From Vibrio pelagius (lineage in GTDB: Bacteria > Pseudomonadota > Gammaproteobacteria > Enterobacterales > Vibrionaceae), in contig NZ_AP025503.1 of the NCBI RefSeq assembly GCF_024347575.1, positions 1,178,001 to 1,242,000 of the forward strand: a DNA stretch of 64,000 nt. The letters are read 5' to 3'. Each line of letters opens with the position of its first letter. The stretch's first letter is position 1. Made by a program: the position numbers and the translations under genes. Below are positions 49,042-57,968 of this stretch, piece by piece. Under the pieces are notes generated by a model. It was given only the letters and a program-made list of their open reading frames with translations. It was not told the DNA's origin and did not search any database.

Positions 49042-50055
49042 ATGAAAAAGCTAATTGGAACAGTAATGACAGCCGCGGCACTTCTTGTCGGTTGTGGTCA
49101 GGCAGATGAAGCAGCAACAGAGGCAAAGATTGAACCGATTGATATCAATATGAGCTTGGTGTTCACTCAGAATGAGCTTCTAACGCAAGAGCTAGTGAAG
49201 GTGACGGACAAGATTCGTGAACGCACTGATGGCTCAGTTAACATTAAGGTTTTCCCTGGCGGCCAACTACCTGTTTATAAAGACAACCTAGAGCAGGTCG
49301 TAAATGGTGCTAACTGGATTGCCGTGGAAGACCTGACTTACCTTGGCGATTACGTTCCTGATTTTGCGGCACTTGCAGGTCCTATGTTGTACAACTCTTA
49401 CGATGAATATTTAGCAATGATGGACACCGACTATGTTGCAGGTCTTAAGCAGCAAGCTGAAGAGAAGGGCATTAAGGTATTAAACGCGGACTATATGTTT
49501 GGTTTCCGTCATATGATCACCAATAAAGAGATTGTCAACTCTTCAGACATGGCGGGGATGCGTATTCGTGTACCACAAAGCCAACTGTTTATTAGCACAC
49601 TCTCAGCGATGGGCGCAGCGCCAGCTTCTCTTCCTTTCCCAGAAACATACGCAGGTGTTCAGCAAGGTGTCGTTGATGGTCTAGAAGGCTCTATCTTGAC
49701 TATGTACTCAACGAAAATCTACGAAGTGGCTAAGAACATGTCGCTAACGAAGCACTTCCTCGGCTCTGTTGGTATCTACATTTCTCCAACGTTGTGGGAT
49801 AAGTTCACGCCAGAGCAGCAAGCCATTATTAACGAAGAGCTAGAAGCGGGGGTTGAGTCGAATACTCAAGAGCTAGTTAAGCTTGATGAAGAATACAAGC
49901 AGAAGCTAGAAGAACTGGGTGTGACATTTAATGAAGTGAACTCTGAAGAGTTTAACAAGCTGACAGCAGACGTTTACAACCAGTTCCCTACTTGGAGTGA
50001 AGGCGTTCACGCGACCATCATGAAAGAACTTGAGGCGATTCGTGCGGCTCAATAA
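49042..50055 (+). CDS. TRAP transporter substrate-binding protein (DctP family)
   Basis: 337 residues. The N-terminus carries a lipobox (LLVGCGQ, Cys18), so this solute receptor is lipid-anchored. DctP features: FPGGQLPVYKDNLEQV, DMAGMRIRVPQSQLFISTL with the conserved Arg that grips a carboxylate, and PFPETYAGVQQGVVDGLEGS. TRAP systems use ion gradients. Context with a GDPD, a HAD phosphatase and a GlpR-like repressor points to a phosphodiester or polyol-related substrate, but DctP receptors usually bind carboxylates, so the substrate may be an acid-containing diester; not known. Confidence 0.93.
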   Translation: MKKLIGTVMTAAALLVGCGQADEAATEAKIEPIDINMSLVFTQNELLTQELVKVTDKIRERTDGSVNIKVFPGGQLPVYKDNLEQVVNGANWIAVEDLTYLGDYVPDFAALAGPMLYNSYDEYLAMMDTDYVAGLKQQAEEKGIKVLNADYMFGFRHMITNKEIVNSSDMAGMRIRVPQSQLFISTLSAMGAAPASLPFPETYAGVQQGVVDGLEGSILTMYSTKIYEVAKNMSLTKHFLGSVGIYISPTLWDKFTPEQQAIINEELEAGVESNTQELVKLDEEYKQKLEELGVTFNEVNSEEFNKLTADVYNQFPTWSEGVHATIMKELEAIRAAQ

Positions 50056-50157
50056 CAATTAAAATTCCATTTGTTAACACTAGCGATCCAATGGTTTTGG
50101 GTCGCTTGATTCCTGTTTGCTCGCAGTATTCACAGCGGGTATATCTAGGAGGACCTT

Positions 50158-50622
50158 TTGTTTTTGTTAAGAAATCTTGAAGAAATCTTAGCGTCGATTG
50201 CTATTTCAATCACAGTGCTTGTTGTGATTGTTAATGTGGTTTTGCGCTATGGATTTGGCTTTGTTGTCCCTTGGAGCGAAGAGCTCTCAGTGATCTGTTT
50301 TATCTGGGCTGTCTATCTGGGCATCAGCTCATGCTACAAGCACAAACTTCATATGGGCGTGGATGTGATTGTAGCCATGTTACCAACGCGCCCCCAACGC
50401 ATTTTTAAACTAGGGGTCTCGGTATTCCTATTAGGCATCAACATTTTGATGTCAGTGCTTAGTTATCAATATTTGATGCTCTCTAGCAAAGTCACGCCTG
50501 TAATGGGGATGTCTTATTTTGCTATTAATGGCGTGTTGGTACTTAGTTTTTCTTTGATGGCTATCCACACCGTTAAGTTCATCGTAGACGATGTAGCTTG
50601 TTTAAAAAGTTCTAAGCAGTAG
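50158..50622 (+). CDS. TRAP transporter small permease (DctQ family)
   Basis: 154 residues from a TTG start at 50158 with a near-perfect AGGAGG ribosome-binding site (50147-50152). Four helices; the family pattern VVLRYGFGFVVPWSEELSVICF lies near residue 25 (split: LRYGFGF and PWSEEL). It pairs with the large permease that starts 9 bp downstream. Confidence 0.93.
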   Translation: MFLLRNLEEILASIAISITVLVVIVNVVLRYGFGFVVPWSEELSVICFIWAVYLGISSCYKHKLHMGVDVIVAMLPTRPQRIFKLGVSVFLLGINILMSVLSYQYLMLSSKVTPVMGMSYFAINGVLVLSFSLMAIHTVKFIVDDVACLKSSKQ

Positions 50623-50631
50623 GTACTCTCA

Positions 50632-51915
50632 ATGGAAAGCTATCTTCCAATTTTCATTCTTTTTGCTCTTTTCCTACTGAATATTCCGATTGCATTCTCC
50701 CTGATATCGTCTGCAATGGTCTATTTCCTATTTATCAATAATTCGATTCCCGTGACCTTAGTTATGCAGAGGTTCATCAGTTCGGCAGAGTCGTTTCCGT
50801 TACTGGCGATCCCGTTTTTCATCATGGTGGGTTCGGTGATGAACTATGCGGGGATCAGTAAAAGTTTACTCGCGTTTGCCGATTCAATGATTGGCCATAA
50901 GACGGGCGGCTTAGCACAGGTTAACGTGGCATTGAGTACCTTGATGGGGGGGATCTCAGGTTCAGCCAATGCCGATGCCGCAATGCAGTCTAAAATCTTA
51001 GCGCCAGAGATGACCAAACGCGGCTACGACTTACCGTTTACTGCGGCTGTTACTGCTGCGTCTTCAAGTATTAGCCCAGTAATCCCACCTGGTATCAACT
51101 TGATTATTTTCGCTTTATTGGCGAACGTTTCCGTGCATCAAATGTTCATCGCAGGTTATGTACCGGCGTTCTTGATGGCTCTGTCTTTAATGGTCACCAT
51201 TTGGTTTATCTCTCGCAAGCGAAACTATAAACCTTCGCGTTCGAAGCCGGCGACTGCTAAAGAACGTCTTCATTACTTCTTTAAGGCTGTGCCTGCTCTG
51301 TTGATTCCGTTTGGCATTATTCTGGGAATGCGCTTTGGGCTCTTTACCCCAACGGAAGCCGGCGCTATTGCAGTTCTACTTTGTGTCATTATTGGTGCGT
51401 TTATCTACCGAGAGTTGAGTTTCAAACACATTCCTCAAATTATGCGAGAGACGGTGCAGGGCACCAGCAGTGTGATGTTCATTATCATCGGCGCGATGGT
51501 TTTTGGTTACTACATGACACTGGAGCAGATCCCTCATAATGTCGCCTCGGCATTGATTGGGCTGACGGATAACAAACTGGTACTTCTGCTACTTATCAAT
51601 CTGTTGCTGTTAGTAGTCGGCATGTTTATCGAAGGCGGAGCCGCGATGATCATCCTGACGCCACTGCTGCTACCTGCGGTATTGAACTTGGGTGTCAATC
51701 CGGTTCATTTCGGCATTATCGTGATTGTAAACATCATGATTGGTGGTGTGACTCCGCCATTCGGCTCCATGATGTTCACGGTCTGCTCAATATTGAAAGT
51801 TCGTATGGTCGACTTCGTTAAAGAAGTGGCTCCCTTGTTGCTAGCATTGTTAGCGGTATTAATGTTGCTGACGTTCTCAGAGAGCGTGGTGATGTTCTTG
51901 CCGAATTTACTTTAA
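50632..51915 (+). CDS. TRAP transporter large permease (DctM family)
   Basis: 427 residues with about 12 helices. DctM motifs: FPLLAIPFFIMVGSVMN near residue 55, LMGGISGSANADAAM near 103, SSSISPVIPPGINLIIF near 143, TPTEAGAIAVL near 240 and GGVTPPFGSMMFT near 370. Catalyses substrate/ion symport in the inner membrane with DctP and DctQ. It is followed 35 bp later by the HAD phosphatase. Confidence 0.96.
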   Translation: MESYLPIFILFALFLLNIPIAFSLISSAMVYFLFINNSIPVTLVMQRFISSAESFPLLAIPFFIMVGSVMNYAGISKSLLAFADSMIGHKTGGLAQVNVALSTLMGGISGSANADAAMQSKILAPEMTKRGYDLPFTAAVTAASSSISPVIPPGINLIIFALLANVSVHQMFIAGYVPAFLMALSLMVTIWFISRKRNYKPSRSKPATAKERLHYFFKAVPALLIPFGIILGMRFGLFTPTEAGAIAVLLCVIIGAFIYRELSFKHIPQIMRETVQGTSSVMFIIIGAMVFGYYMTLEQIPHNVASALIGLTDNKLVLLLLINLLLLVVGMFIEGGAAMIILTPLLLPAVLNLGVNPVHFGIIVIVNIMIGGVTPPFGSMMFTVCSILKVRMVDFVKEVAPLLLALLAVLMLLTFSESVVMFLPNLL

Positions 51916-51950
51916 CACTGTGTCGTTAATCATTATTTAGAGGTGTAAAA

Positions 51951-52736
51951 ATGAATTCGGTATCGAATGAATTAAATCAAAATTGGAAAAGCGTGGATTG
52001 GGTTTTAACAGATGTCGATGACACTCTGACTTGGAAAGGTGAACTGCCACCAGAAACACTGATCGCACTAAAAAAGCTTCGAGATGCAGGGAAGAAAGTG
52101 GTCGCGGTAACCGGTGCTTGTGCAGGGTGGTGCGATCATATTGCTCAGCTTTGGCCTGTTGATGCCGTGCTTGGTGAGAATGGCGCTTTTGTTATGGAAA
52201 AGAAAAATGGTTTCCTTACCCTTCGTTCAAGTGTGCTGTTAAGCGTGATCAGTGAGAAACAACAACAGCTTAAACAACAAGTGTTAGCAATCTTAAACCA
52301 ATATCCTGATCTCGAGTTGACGTTGGATCAATCGTACAGACTGTGTGAAGTCGCTATTGATATCGGTCAGAATCGCCCACGTGTCGACGAGAACATTGTT
52401 GAAGAGGTCGTTTCGAAGATACGAGCATTGGGTGCTCATGCTACCGCCAGTTCAATACATATCAATGCGTGGTATGGCGAGCACTCTAAAAAAGCGACCG
52501 CGACGGCTTTTCTAGAGGAAAAGGGCTTGTCAGGCGAGGAGATACTCAAACATAGCTGCTATGTGGGCGACTCAATGAACGATCAATACATGTTTGAAGC
52601 CCTACCAAATAGCGTTGGGGTAGCGAACATTCAACACTATTGGCAGCGTCTTGAACACCATCCAGTTGTTGTAATGACTCAACCTGGTGGATATGGTTTT
52701 GCCGAGTTTACGGACAAGTTACTCGCGCTAAAATAG
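51951..52736 (+). CDS. HAD-superfamily phosphatase (Cof/MPGP type)
   Basis: 261 residues. Catalytic DxDxT in VLTDVDDTLTWKGELP near residue 18, VVAVTGACAGWCDHI near 50, GENGAF near 78, and the C-terminal metal motif YVGDSMNDQYMF near 205. The cap type is IIB, as in Cof-like and mannosyl-3-phosphoglycerate phosphatases. As the last gene of the TRAP operon it likely dephosphorylates a metabolite of the imported compound. Confidence 0.9.
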   Translation: MNSVSNELNQNWKSVDWVLTDVDDTLTWKGELPPETLIALKKLRDAGKKVVAVTGACAGWCDHIAQLWPVDAVLGENGAFVMEKKNGFLTLRSSVLLSVISEKQQQLKQQVLAILNQYPDLELTLDQSYRLCEVAIDIGQNRPRVDENIVEEVVSKIRALGAHATASSIHINAWYGEHSKKATATAFLEEKGLSGEEILKHSCYVGDSMNDQYMFEALPNSVGVANIQHYWQRLEHHPVVVMTQPGGYGFAEFTDKLLALK

Positions 52737-52755
52737 TTAGATAGACATGCTTGAA

Positions 52756-52818
52756 TCCTTCATAGATGAAAGTGAAACTACCCTTAAGGTGGTATCGGTG
52801 TTTTTTATCTATGAAGGA
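52756..52818. repeat. Inverted repeat, 12-bp perfect arms
   Basis: TCCTTCATAGAT (52756-52767) and ATCTATGAAGGA (52807-52818) flank a 39-nt spacer that itself contains a short palindrome around CTTAAG. A run of six T precedes the right arm. Possibly the terminator of the TRAP operon. Confidence 0.7.
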
Positions 52819-53024
52819 GGTTTGAAATAGAGAAAATAGTCATTAATTAATTTTTTCAACGCCATCTAGTTTAGCTTCCATAACACAGTCTCTCTTAACC
52901 CGTCATTTCGCTTTATATTCCTACCAAGGGATAAGTTTATATAAATAACCCACTTTTTATAAAATTGTTATTTTCATTTATATCAATATCGGAGTGAAAA
53001 ACAAACAATCAACCTTTCTCTACT

Positions 53025-53066
53025 GCCAAGTTCATTATTTACAAAAATGTAAATAATGAACTTGGC
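53025..53066. repeat. Perfect 19-bp hairpin with AAAA loop
   Basis: GCCAAGTTCATTATTTACA (53025-53043), loop AAAA, then its exact reverse complement (53048-53066). There is no following T run, so it is not a standard terminator; a small-RNA stem, recombination site or protein-binding palindrome are alternatives. Confidence 0.85.
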
Positions 53067-53488
53067 GTTAACGTTTCAGTGATCGTATTACACATTTTTT
53101 AAAGCTCAGGTTCTAAATTTATCTGCAAAATTAAAGACGTTTTTAGAAAAAATGGATTTTACTGATTGGACAAATATCACTTTCTTAGATGAACAAATGT
53201 GTTTTTTTTGAACTGATATTCAATTTTTTTAAGACCTTGTTCACGTTTTTATCAATGAAAATCATAGTGTTATTGTGAAGTTTCTATTTTTTACGAAATG
53301 TCTCAAAATCAAGACTTTGTATTGTTATTTTTATTAATTAATGAGGTTTTTGTATGAATTTGATGCGGGAGAACGATAAAAAACAAACATATTTCGCCTG
53401 AAAATGAATCTAACTGCGAATTGGGTCGTTTGAATGTTTAGTTTTAAGAATATAACATTGCGACAAAATTTTTCGATGTTGGTTCCAA

Positions 53489-54472
53489 ATGTCTTCAAAT
53501 AAAAAAATAGTTCGCTTTTTCATTGCGCTATTCGCGTTGTTGGTTCTTTCTGGTTGTCAATCGACAAAGCCTGAGTGGTACTTAAAACCTCAAGCAGACA
53601 GTGGCGAGTATATTTATGCGGTATCTCAAGCACGAACGTTATCTCATGCAAAAAAAATCGCGGTAAACAACATTAACGAAAAGTTATGGACTCAAGTCGA
53701 GTCATCTTTCTACATGCGAGACACCGTTCGAGAAACCAATGGCAACGGATTTTCAAATAGTCTAGTGGATAACAAAGTTAATACTAAGACAGAATCTTTG
53801 ACTCTGAATGGAATCGAATATGTCCAGATGGAAGAGAACGATCTTGGTGCATTTGTTGAAGTAAGAGTAAAACGATCTCTTGTGACTCAACAATTGATTC
53901 GCGAAATTAATGACCTAAATCGAAAGTCTGAAATCGAGCTTGATGCGCTTGCACACGAAGATAAATTACTTTGGTGGTTGGATAATCGTAGTGTTTATAA
54001 AACTGAGCATGATGCTTCTGTGCGTATCGCCATGCTTTCTTCTCTTAAGCCGGGTTATAAACCTGACATCAGTTCAATCGAAGAGTTGACGATTGTTCAC
54101 CAAAAACTAAGCAGTCAGATCAACATTCGCCTCTCATCCGATAGAGAATCAAGAAAAGCCATTGAACTTTTGGGGAACCAGTTATCAGAGTTCAACATTG
54201 CAACGTCTACTTCTAAGAATAAGAATCAAACTCATGTGTTGAAAGTGGAATCTGAGCGTCGAAGAAACAAAGTTGGCGATGCGTATATTTCAACCTTGGT
54301 CTCTAATATCAAAATCGTAAATAACAAATCTAAAACAGTCTCTCGTAGTGAAATCATCTCTACGGGTAACTCTGTCACCAGTTATAAATATGCCGACGAA
54401 GGGGCTGCACGCCACTTTGATAAGCAAATAAAGAAAAAAGGGATTTGGACTGCGCTTGGTTTAATCAAATAA
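53489..54472 (+). CDS. LPP20-family-like lipoprotein
   Basis: 327 residues. Signal with lipobox LVLSGCQST (Cys23), then PEWYLKPQADSGEYIYAVSQA and HAKKIAVNNINEKLWTQV, the pattern of LPP20-type domains (as in FlgP), followed by VKRSLVTQQLIREIND. Residues about 150-327 are a second domain with charged helices. Outer-membrane lipoprotein of unknown function. First gene of a six-gene envelope cluster; 48 bp before the next gene. Confidence 0.8.
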   Translation: MSSNKKIVRFFIALFALLVLSGCQSTKPEWYLKPQADSGEYIYAVSQARTLSHAKKIAVNNINEKLWTQVESSFYMRDTVRETNGNGFSNSLVDNKVNTKTESLTLNGIEYVQMEENDLGAFVEVRVKRSLVTQQLIREINDLNRKSEIELDALAHEDKLLWWLDNRSVYKTEHDASVRIAMLSSLKPGYKPDISSIEELTIVHQKLSSQINIRLSSDRESRKAIELLGNQLSEFNIATSTSKNKNQTHVLKVESERRRNKVGDAYISTLVSNIKIVNNKSKTVSRSEIISTGNSVTSYKYADEGAARHFDKQIKKKGIWTALGLIK

Positions 54473-54520
54473 CGATCTGATAGTCCTAAAAAATAAAATA
54501 AACATATTCGGAGAGAATAG

Positions 54521-55525
54521 ATGTTAAAGAAAACGTTAATGGCTACTGCAGTAATCACTGGTCTAACTGGCTGTGTTATCAAGGAGGATGTTGTTTGTAC
54601 TCCTGATACGCGTGTAGATATTGAAACTGCTGAAATTCAAATCCCATCTTCAGAGAATATGAAGGTTGTTGTTCTTCCTGTCGACATTGGGTTTGAAAAC
54701 TCTGCTTCGAAAAAAATCCAGTCTGCAATGCGAAATGCACTAGAGACACAGGTTGATCAAACTGGCGCGAACCTTGTTGACCGCAAAATTGCTAATAAGG
54801 TAAAAGGCGAGATCAAGCTAGCGGAACAAAGTGGTCGTTTAAGCAGCAAAGGTGTCCCGATCGCTGATTACGCGATTATTACAGAGGTGACTCGCGCTGA
54901 CTTGAGTACATCATTCAGTGAGCGCCGTACTTACGAGAACGATGACGGCGAAACTAAGGTTATTCCAGCATCATGTAGTTATGATTTTGACGTAGAGGCG
55001 ATCGCTAAAGTCGTTGCTCTGCCAAGCATGGAAGTTGTTAAGCGAATCAAGCTTGAAGGCGACAAGTATTCGTCTAGCGAAACAAATAACTCACGTTGTC
55101 CTGTTAGTAACGCAACTTATGGGTCCATGGCGACTAAAGCTGCAACAGAAGCTGTAAACTACTCCTCAGAAATTAATAAAATGCTAGCAGCAAGTGCTCC
55201 AGTTCTTGAGATGCGCCAGTGTGAGGCGGGCACACAGGTACGCATTGCTATGGGCAAAAATCAGAAGATTAAACCAGGCGTAGATATTTTGTTCTCTAAC
55301 GCTATGAAATCTATGGAAGGTGAAACTGAGATTCACCCGATTGGTGAAGGCTACGTTGTAAATAATGAGATCAACGCGGTAACAGATAAGTATTCTTGGG
55401 TAGTGGTAGACGAAGAAGTTTCATTGAAAATGAAAAAAGGCACCATTAGTAAAGTGGACGCAAGTTTAAGTTGCTCCTTATTAGACCCAGAATGTACAGG
55501 CAAGATATTAATGGAATCATTTTAA
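54521..55525 (+). CDS. CsgG-like outer-membrane lipoprotein
   Basis: 334 residues. Lipobox GLTGCVIKE (Cys18). Residues about 40-230 resemble the CsgG/FlgO type (MKVVVLPVDIGFENSASKKI, an alpha/beta 'lipoprotein with nucleotide-like fold'; ADYAIITEVTRADLSTSFS; VSNATYGSMATKAATEAV). The C-terminal 90 residues are beta-rich, similar in layout to FlgT C-terminal domains. Cysteines at several positions may pair in the periplasm. It starts just after the LPP20-like gene and ends 3 bp before the next. The assignment is by pattern, not by alignment. Confidence 0.7.
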   Translation: MLKKTLMATAVITGLTGCVIKEDVVCTPDTRVDIETAEIQIPSSENMKVVVLPVDIGFENSASKKIQSAMRNALETQVDQTGANLVDRKIANKVKGEIKLAEQSGRLSSKGVPIADYAIITEVTRADLSTSFSERRTYENDDGETKVIPASCSYDFDVEAIAKVVALPSMEVVKRIKLEGDKYSSSETNNSRCPVSNATYGSMATKAATEAVNYSSEINKMLAASAPVLEMRQCEAGTQVRIAMGKNQKIKPGVDILFSNAMKSMEGETEIHPIGEGYVVNNEINAVTDKYSWVVVDEEVSLKMKKGTISKVDASLSCSLLDPECTGKILMESF

Positions 55526-55528
55526 TCT

Positions 55529-56140
55529 ATGAAAAAACTACTTATTGCAACTTCACTTGTAGCCGTTCTTGCTGGCTGTCAGAGCAACAACGCAACGGTT
55601 AAGGAAGCACAAAACTTCGCACCATGTACTTTCCCAGATGCACCTACGGTATCAGCACCGGGTTGGATTTGTGATGTGATTCCAAGTGATATCGCTGCGG
55701 CGGCAAAAGGCTACTCTAAGAAGAGTGCAGCCGGTATGAGCGTTATGCGTAAAATCGCGGTAAATGATGCTCGTGTAAACCTTGCAGCTGAGTTTGAAAC
55801 TGACGTGAGCAACCTATTCCAAGCGGCTACTGAAGGTGTGACTTCAACATCAGCGGCGGAAGGTGTCACGCTTGTGACGGAAGATGTTCAAGAGACTTTC
55901 GAAAACATCACCAAGACAGTTGTGAACAAAACGCTAACTAACAGTCGCGTTATCGTAAGCCAAGCAAGCCCAACTGGTGGTCTTTATGTTCTAGTTGGTA
56001 TGGACCAAGCGGCATACGACGCAAACATGAACAAAGTTATCGATGAAGTGGGTGGCGAAGATTCTGCTTTATGGGATCAATTCAATAATGAGAAAGCGGC
56101 AGCAGACTTAGCGGCAGCGTTCGAAGCATTGAAAAAATAA
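55529..56140 (+). CDS. Second LPP20-family lipoprotein
   Basis: 203 residues. Lipobox VLAGCQSNN (Cys17). PGWICDVIPSDIAAAAKGYS and MSVMRKIAVNDARVNLAAEF form the LPP20 core; NSRVIVSQASPTGGLYVLVGMD follows, as in FlgP-like proteins. Starts 3 bp after the CsgG-like gene, so translationally coupled. A terminator-like hairpin follows at 56172. Confidence 0.85.
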   Translation: MKKLLIATSLVAVLAGCQSNNATVKEAQNFAPCTFPDAPTVSAPGWICDVIPSDIAAAAKGYSKKSAAGMSVMRKIAVNDARVNLAAEFETDVSNLFQAATEGVTSTSAAEGVTLVTEDVQETFENITKTVVNKTLTNSRVIVSQASPTGGLYVLVGMDQAAYDANMNKVIDEVGGEDSALWDQFNNEKAAADLAAAFEALKK

Positions 56141-56171
56141 CCGCCAACTGAATCGCGATTAGTATGAGTGA

Positions 56172-56200
56172 AAAAGGCCGCCATTTGAGTGGCCTTTTGT
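56172..56200 (+). terminator. Hairpin between the LPP20 and transglycosylase genes
   Basis: Stem AAAAGGCC / GGCCTTTT with an 11-nt loop followed by GTCTC; partial read-through into the transglycosylase is possible. Confidence 0.7.
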
Positions 56201-56224
56201 CTCTATATCCTATGGGAGTTAACT

Positions 56225-57718
56225 ATGTATCAAATGATCAACAAGACTGTGCTAGCTGTAGTGATTTCAGCAGCGATCAGTTCTCAAGCGTTTGCTGTAT
56301 CGGAAGATCAAAAACAGCAGCTAGATAGTGCCATTACCAAAGCCAGCCAATCACAAGAAGACAAGATCAAAGAGTTTCATGCTTACGTTAATGCTTACTT
56401 GGACGAGTACGAAGCGTGGCGTGATGAATACACTAATAATCTTGATGAGCGCAGAGCAGATTTAATCAAGACATGGGGTGAGGGGGAGGTTTCTTCCCAA
56501 ACCAAACAGGTTGATTATTCCCAAGACGATCAAGTGAAAACTTCCATCGACTACGAAACCAATACGGCAACAGTATCTGTATTGGTGGATGAAGATAGCA
56601 GCCCAGAAGAGATCGAAGCACTTGTTAAAGACATTCCGGTTGAAGTTGCGGGTAAAAATGTTGAGCTAGCGGAACTGAAAGCAGAAGACCATGCAGTACT
56701 TTATTCGTTAGAGAAAGAGCAACAAGAGAAAAACTTCGTTATCCAACAGACGCAAAGCCAGATGAATGAGTTAGATGTGCAGGCTGAAAGACTGATTCTA
56801 TCTAACACGGGTATTCCAGACTCTTTCATTTATCAGCGTGCCCACAATAAGAAGATGGCTCTTCTGGCAAAGGCTCAAGAGCGTATTGCAGCGCAAACCA
56901 AACTGTATGATGAAATGCGTGCGAAGCATGGTATTGAGGTCAAACGACCAGAGCCTGCGGCGGAAGTCGTAAAACCAGTTGAAAAGGTTGAATCGCCAAA
57001 AGACGTTGCCAAAGTAGAGCCAACGCCAGCAGAAAAGCAACCGCCAAAAGTAGTGGAAAAGGTTGCTGAAAAAGCTCCGAAGCCAGAATTGGTAAAGCCT
57101 AAGCCTGTTGTTGAAGTTGCTGCGACCCCGGCTAAGCCAAAAAAAGTGATCAGTTATAAAGTGAAGCTCCCTGAGAACAGCTTAAAAACACGCGCGAGCA
57201 AGTACAGTGCGCTAGCTGAGAAAGAGAGCAAAAACTGGGAAGTCGATGCTGCACTGATTATGGCAATCATGCACTCGGAATCGGCGTTCCGCCCGGATGC
57301 TAAATCACACGTGCCTGCGTTTGGTTTGATGCAAGTTGTACCAACCAGTGCGGGTCATGATGTTAATAAACAAGTCCGCAATATCGATGCGCCAATGAAA
57401 GTGGCAGATCTATATCAACCGGTTATCAACGTAGAAACAGGAACGGCTTACTTAGATATCTTGAATAGTAAGTATCTTCGCAAGATAAAGAACGACGAAA
57501 GTCGTTTGTACTGTGTCATTGCGGCATACAATACTGGTGCGGGTAATGTGGCTAAAGCGTTCAATAAAGATCGCTCTACCAGCATTGGTAAAGCATCGAA
57601 GATTATTAATCAAATGACACCTCAACAAGTTTATGACCATCTAGTGGTTAACCTGCCGTACGACGAAACCAAAAACTACTTGAAGAAAGTAAACAGTCGT
57701 ATCGCTTTATATCAGTAA
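56225..57718 (+). CDS. MltC-like lytic transglycosylase
   Basis: 497 residues from the ATG at 56225, which has GGGAGTT upstream; the frame is open to 56189. Cleavable signal peptide (ending SSQAFA-V) and no lipobox, unlike MltC. Residues about 80-140 resemble the MltC N-terminal domain (DDQVKTSIDYETNTATVSV). Residues about 240-308 are a Pro/Lys/Glu/Val-rich linker. The SLT domain holds IMAIMHSESAFRPDAKSH (catalytic Glu352) and AFGLMQVVPTSAGHDV, and later AAYNTGAGNV. It cleaves peptidoglycan glycan strands to 1,6-anhydromuropeptides, probably to make room for the neighbouring envelope complex. Confidence 0.92.
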   Translation: MYQMINKTVLAVVISAAISSQAFAVSEDQKQQLDSAITKASQSQEDKIKEFHAYVNAYLDEYEAWRDEYTNNLDERRADLIKTWGEGEVSSQTKQVDYSQDDQVKTSIDYETNTATVSVLVDEDSSPEEIEALVKDIPVEVAGKNVELAELKAEDHAVLYSLEKEQQEKNFVIQQTQSQMNELDVQAERLILSNTGIPDSFIYQRAHNKKMALLAKAQERIAAQTKLYDEMRAKHGIEVKRPEPAAEVVKPVEKVESPKDVAKVEPTPAEKQPPKVVEKVAEKAPKPELVKPKPVVEVAATPAKPKKVISYKVKLPENSLKTRASKYSALAEKESKNWEVDAALIMAIMHSESAFRPDAKSHVPAFGLMQVVPTSAGHDVNKQVRNIDAPMKVADLYQPVINVETGTAYLDILNSKYLRKIKNDESRLYCVIAAYNTGAGNVAKAFNKDRSTSIGKASKIINQMTPQQVYDHLVVNLPYDETKNYLKKVNSRIALYQ

Positions 57719-57737
57719 TCAATCGGGCAAGTAAAAA

Positions 57738-57770
57738 GCCAAGCGCATGTCATTAGCATGTGCTTGGTTT
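57738..57770 (+). terminator. Hairpin after the transglycosylase gene
   Basis: Stem GCCAAGCGCATG / CATGTGCTTGGT (one G-T pair) with a TCATTAG-type loop and a short T run. Confidence 0.7.
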
Positions 57771-57795
57771 ACCAGTTAATAAATTGAGAGTAACA

Positions 57796-57966
57796 ATGTT
57801 TAAAATTTTCGCTTTAGTCTTTATTGGTGTTGGCATCTATCTCGGCCTTAATTACAGCGATGAAATTGAAAGTATCATGGATACTGATGCTTTCGAGCGA
57901 GTGCAAGAGGCTGCTGAAGACGGTACAGATGCGCTGATGGATAAAATCGACGAGATCAAAGGTTAA
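57796..57966 (+). CDS. Small single-helix membrane protein (56 aa)
   Basis: 56 residues from the ATG at 57796 with GAGAG upstream; longer frames lack a start. Residues 2-22 form one hydrophobic helix (FKIFALVFIGVGIYLGL) and the rest is acidic (EIESIMDTDAFERVQEAAED). No family recognised. It stops 2 bp before the next gene, so the two are translationally coupled and may act together. Confidence 0.75.
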   Translation: MFKIFALVFIGVGIYLGLNYSDEIESIMDTDAFERVQEAAEDGTDALMDKIDEIKG

Positions 57967-57968
57967 AA

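Larger units (their letters stand above)
52737..53488. other. 750-bp AT-rich intergenic region with two strong inverted repeats
   Basis: No coding sequence supported. It holds a 63-bp inverted structure at 52756-52818 (perfect 12-bp arms) and a perfect 19-bp hairpin at 53025-53066. The remainder is very AT-rich and leads into the lipoprotein gene at 53489, with long runs of T and A around 53100-53350. Confidence 0.6.
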
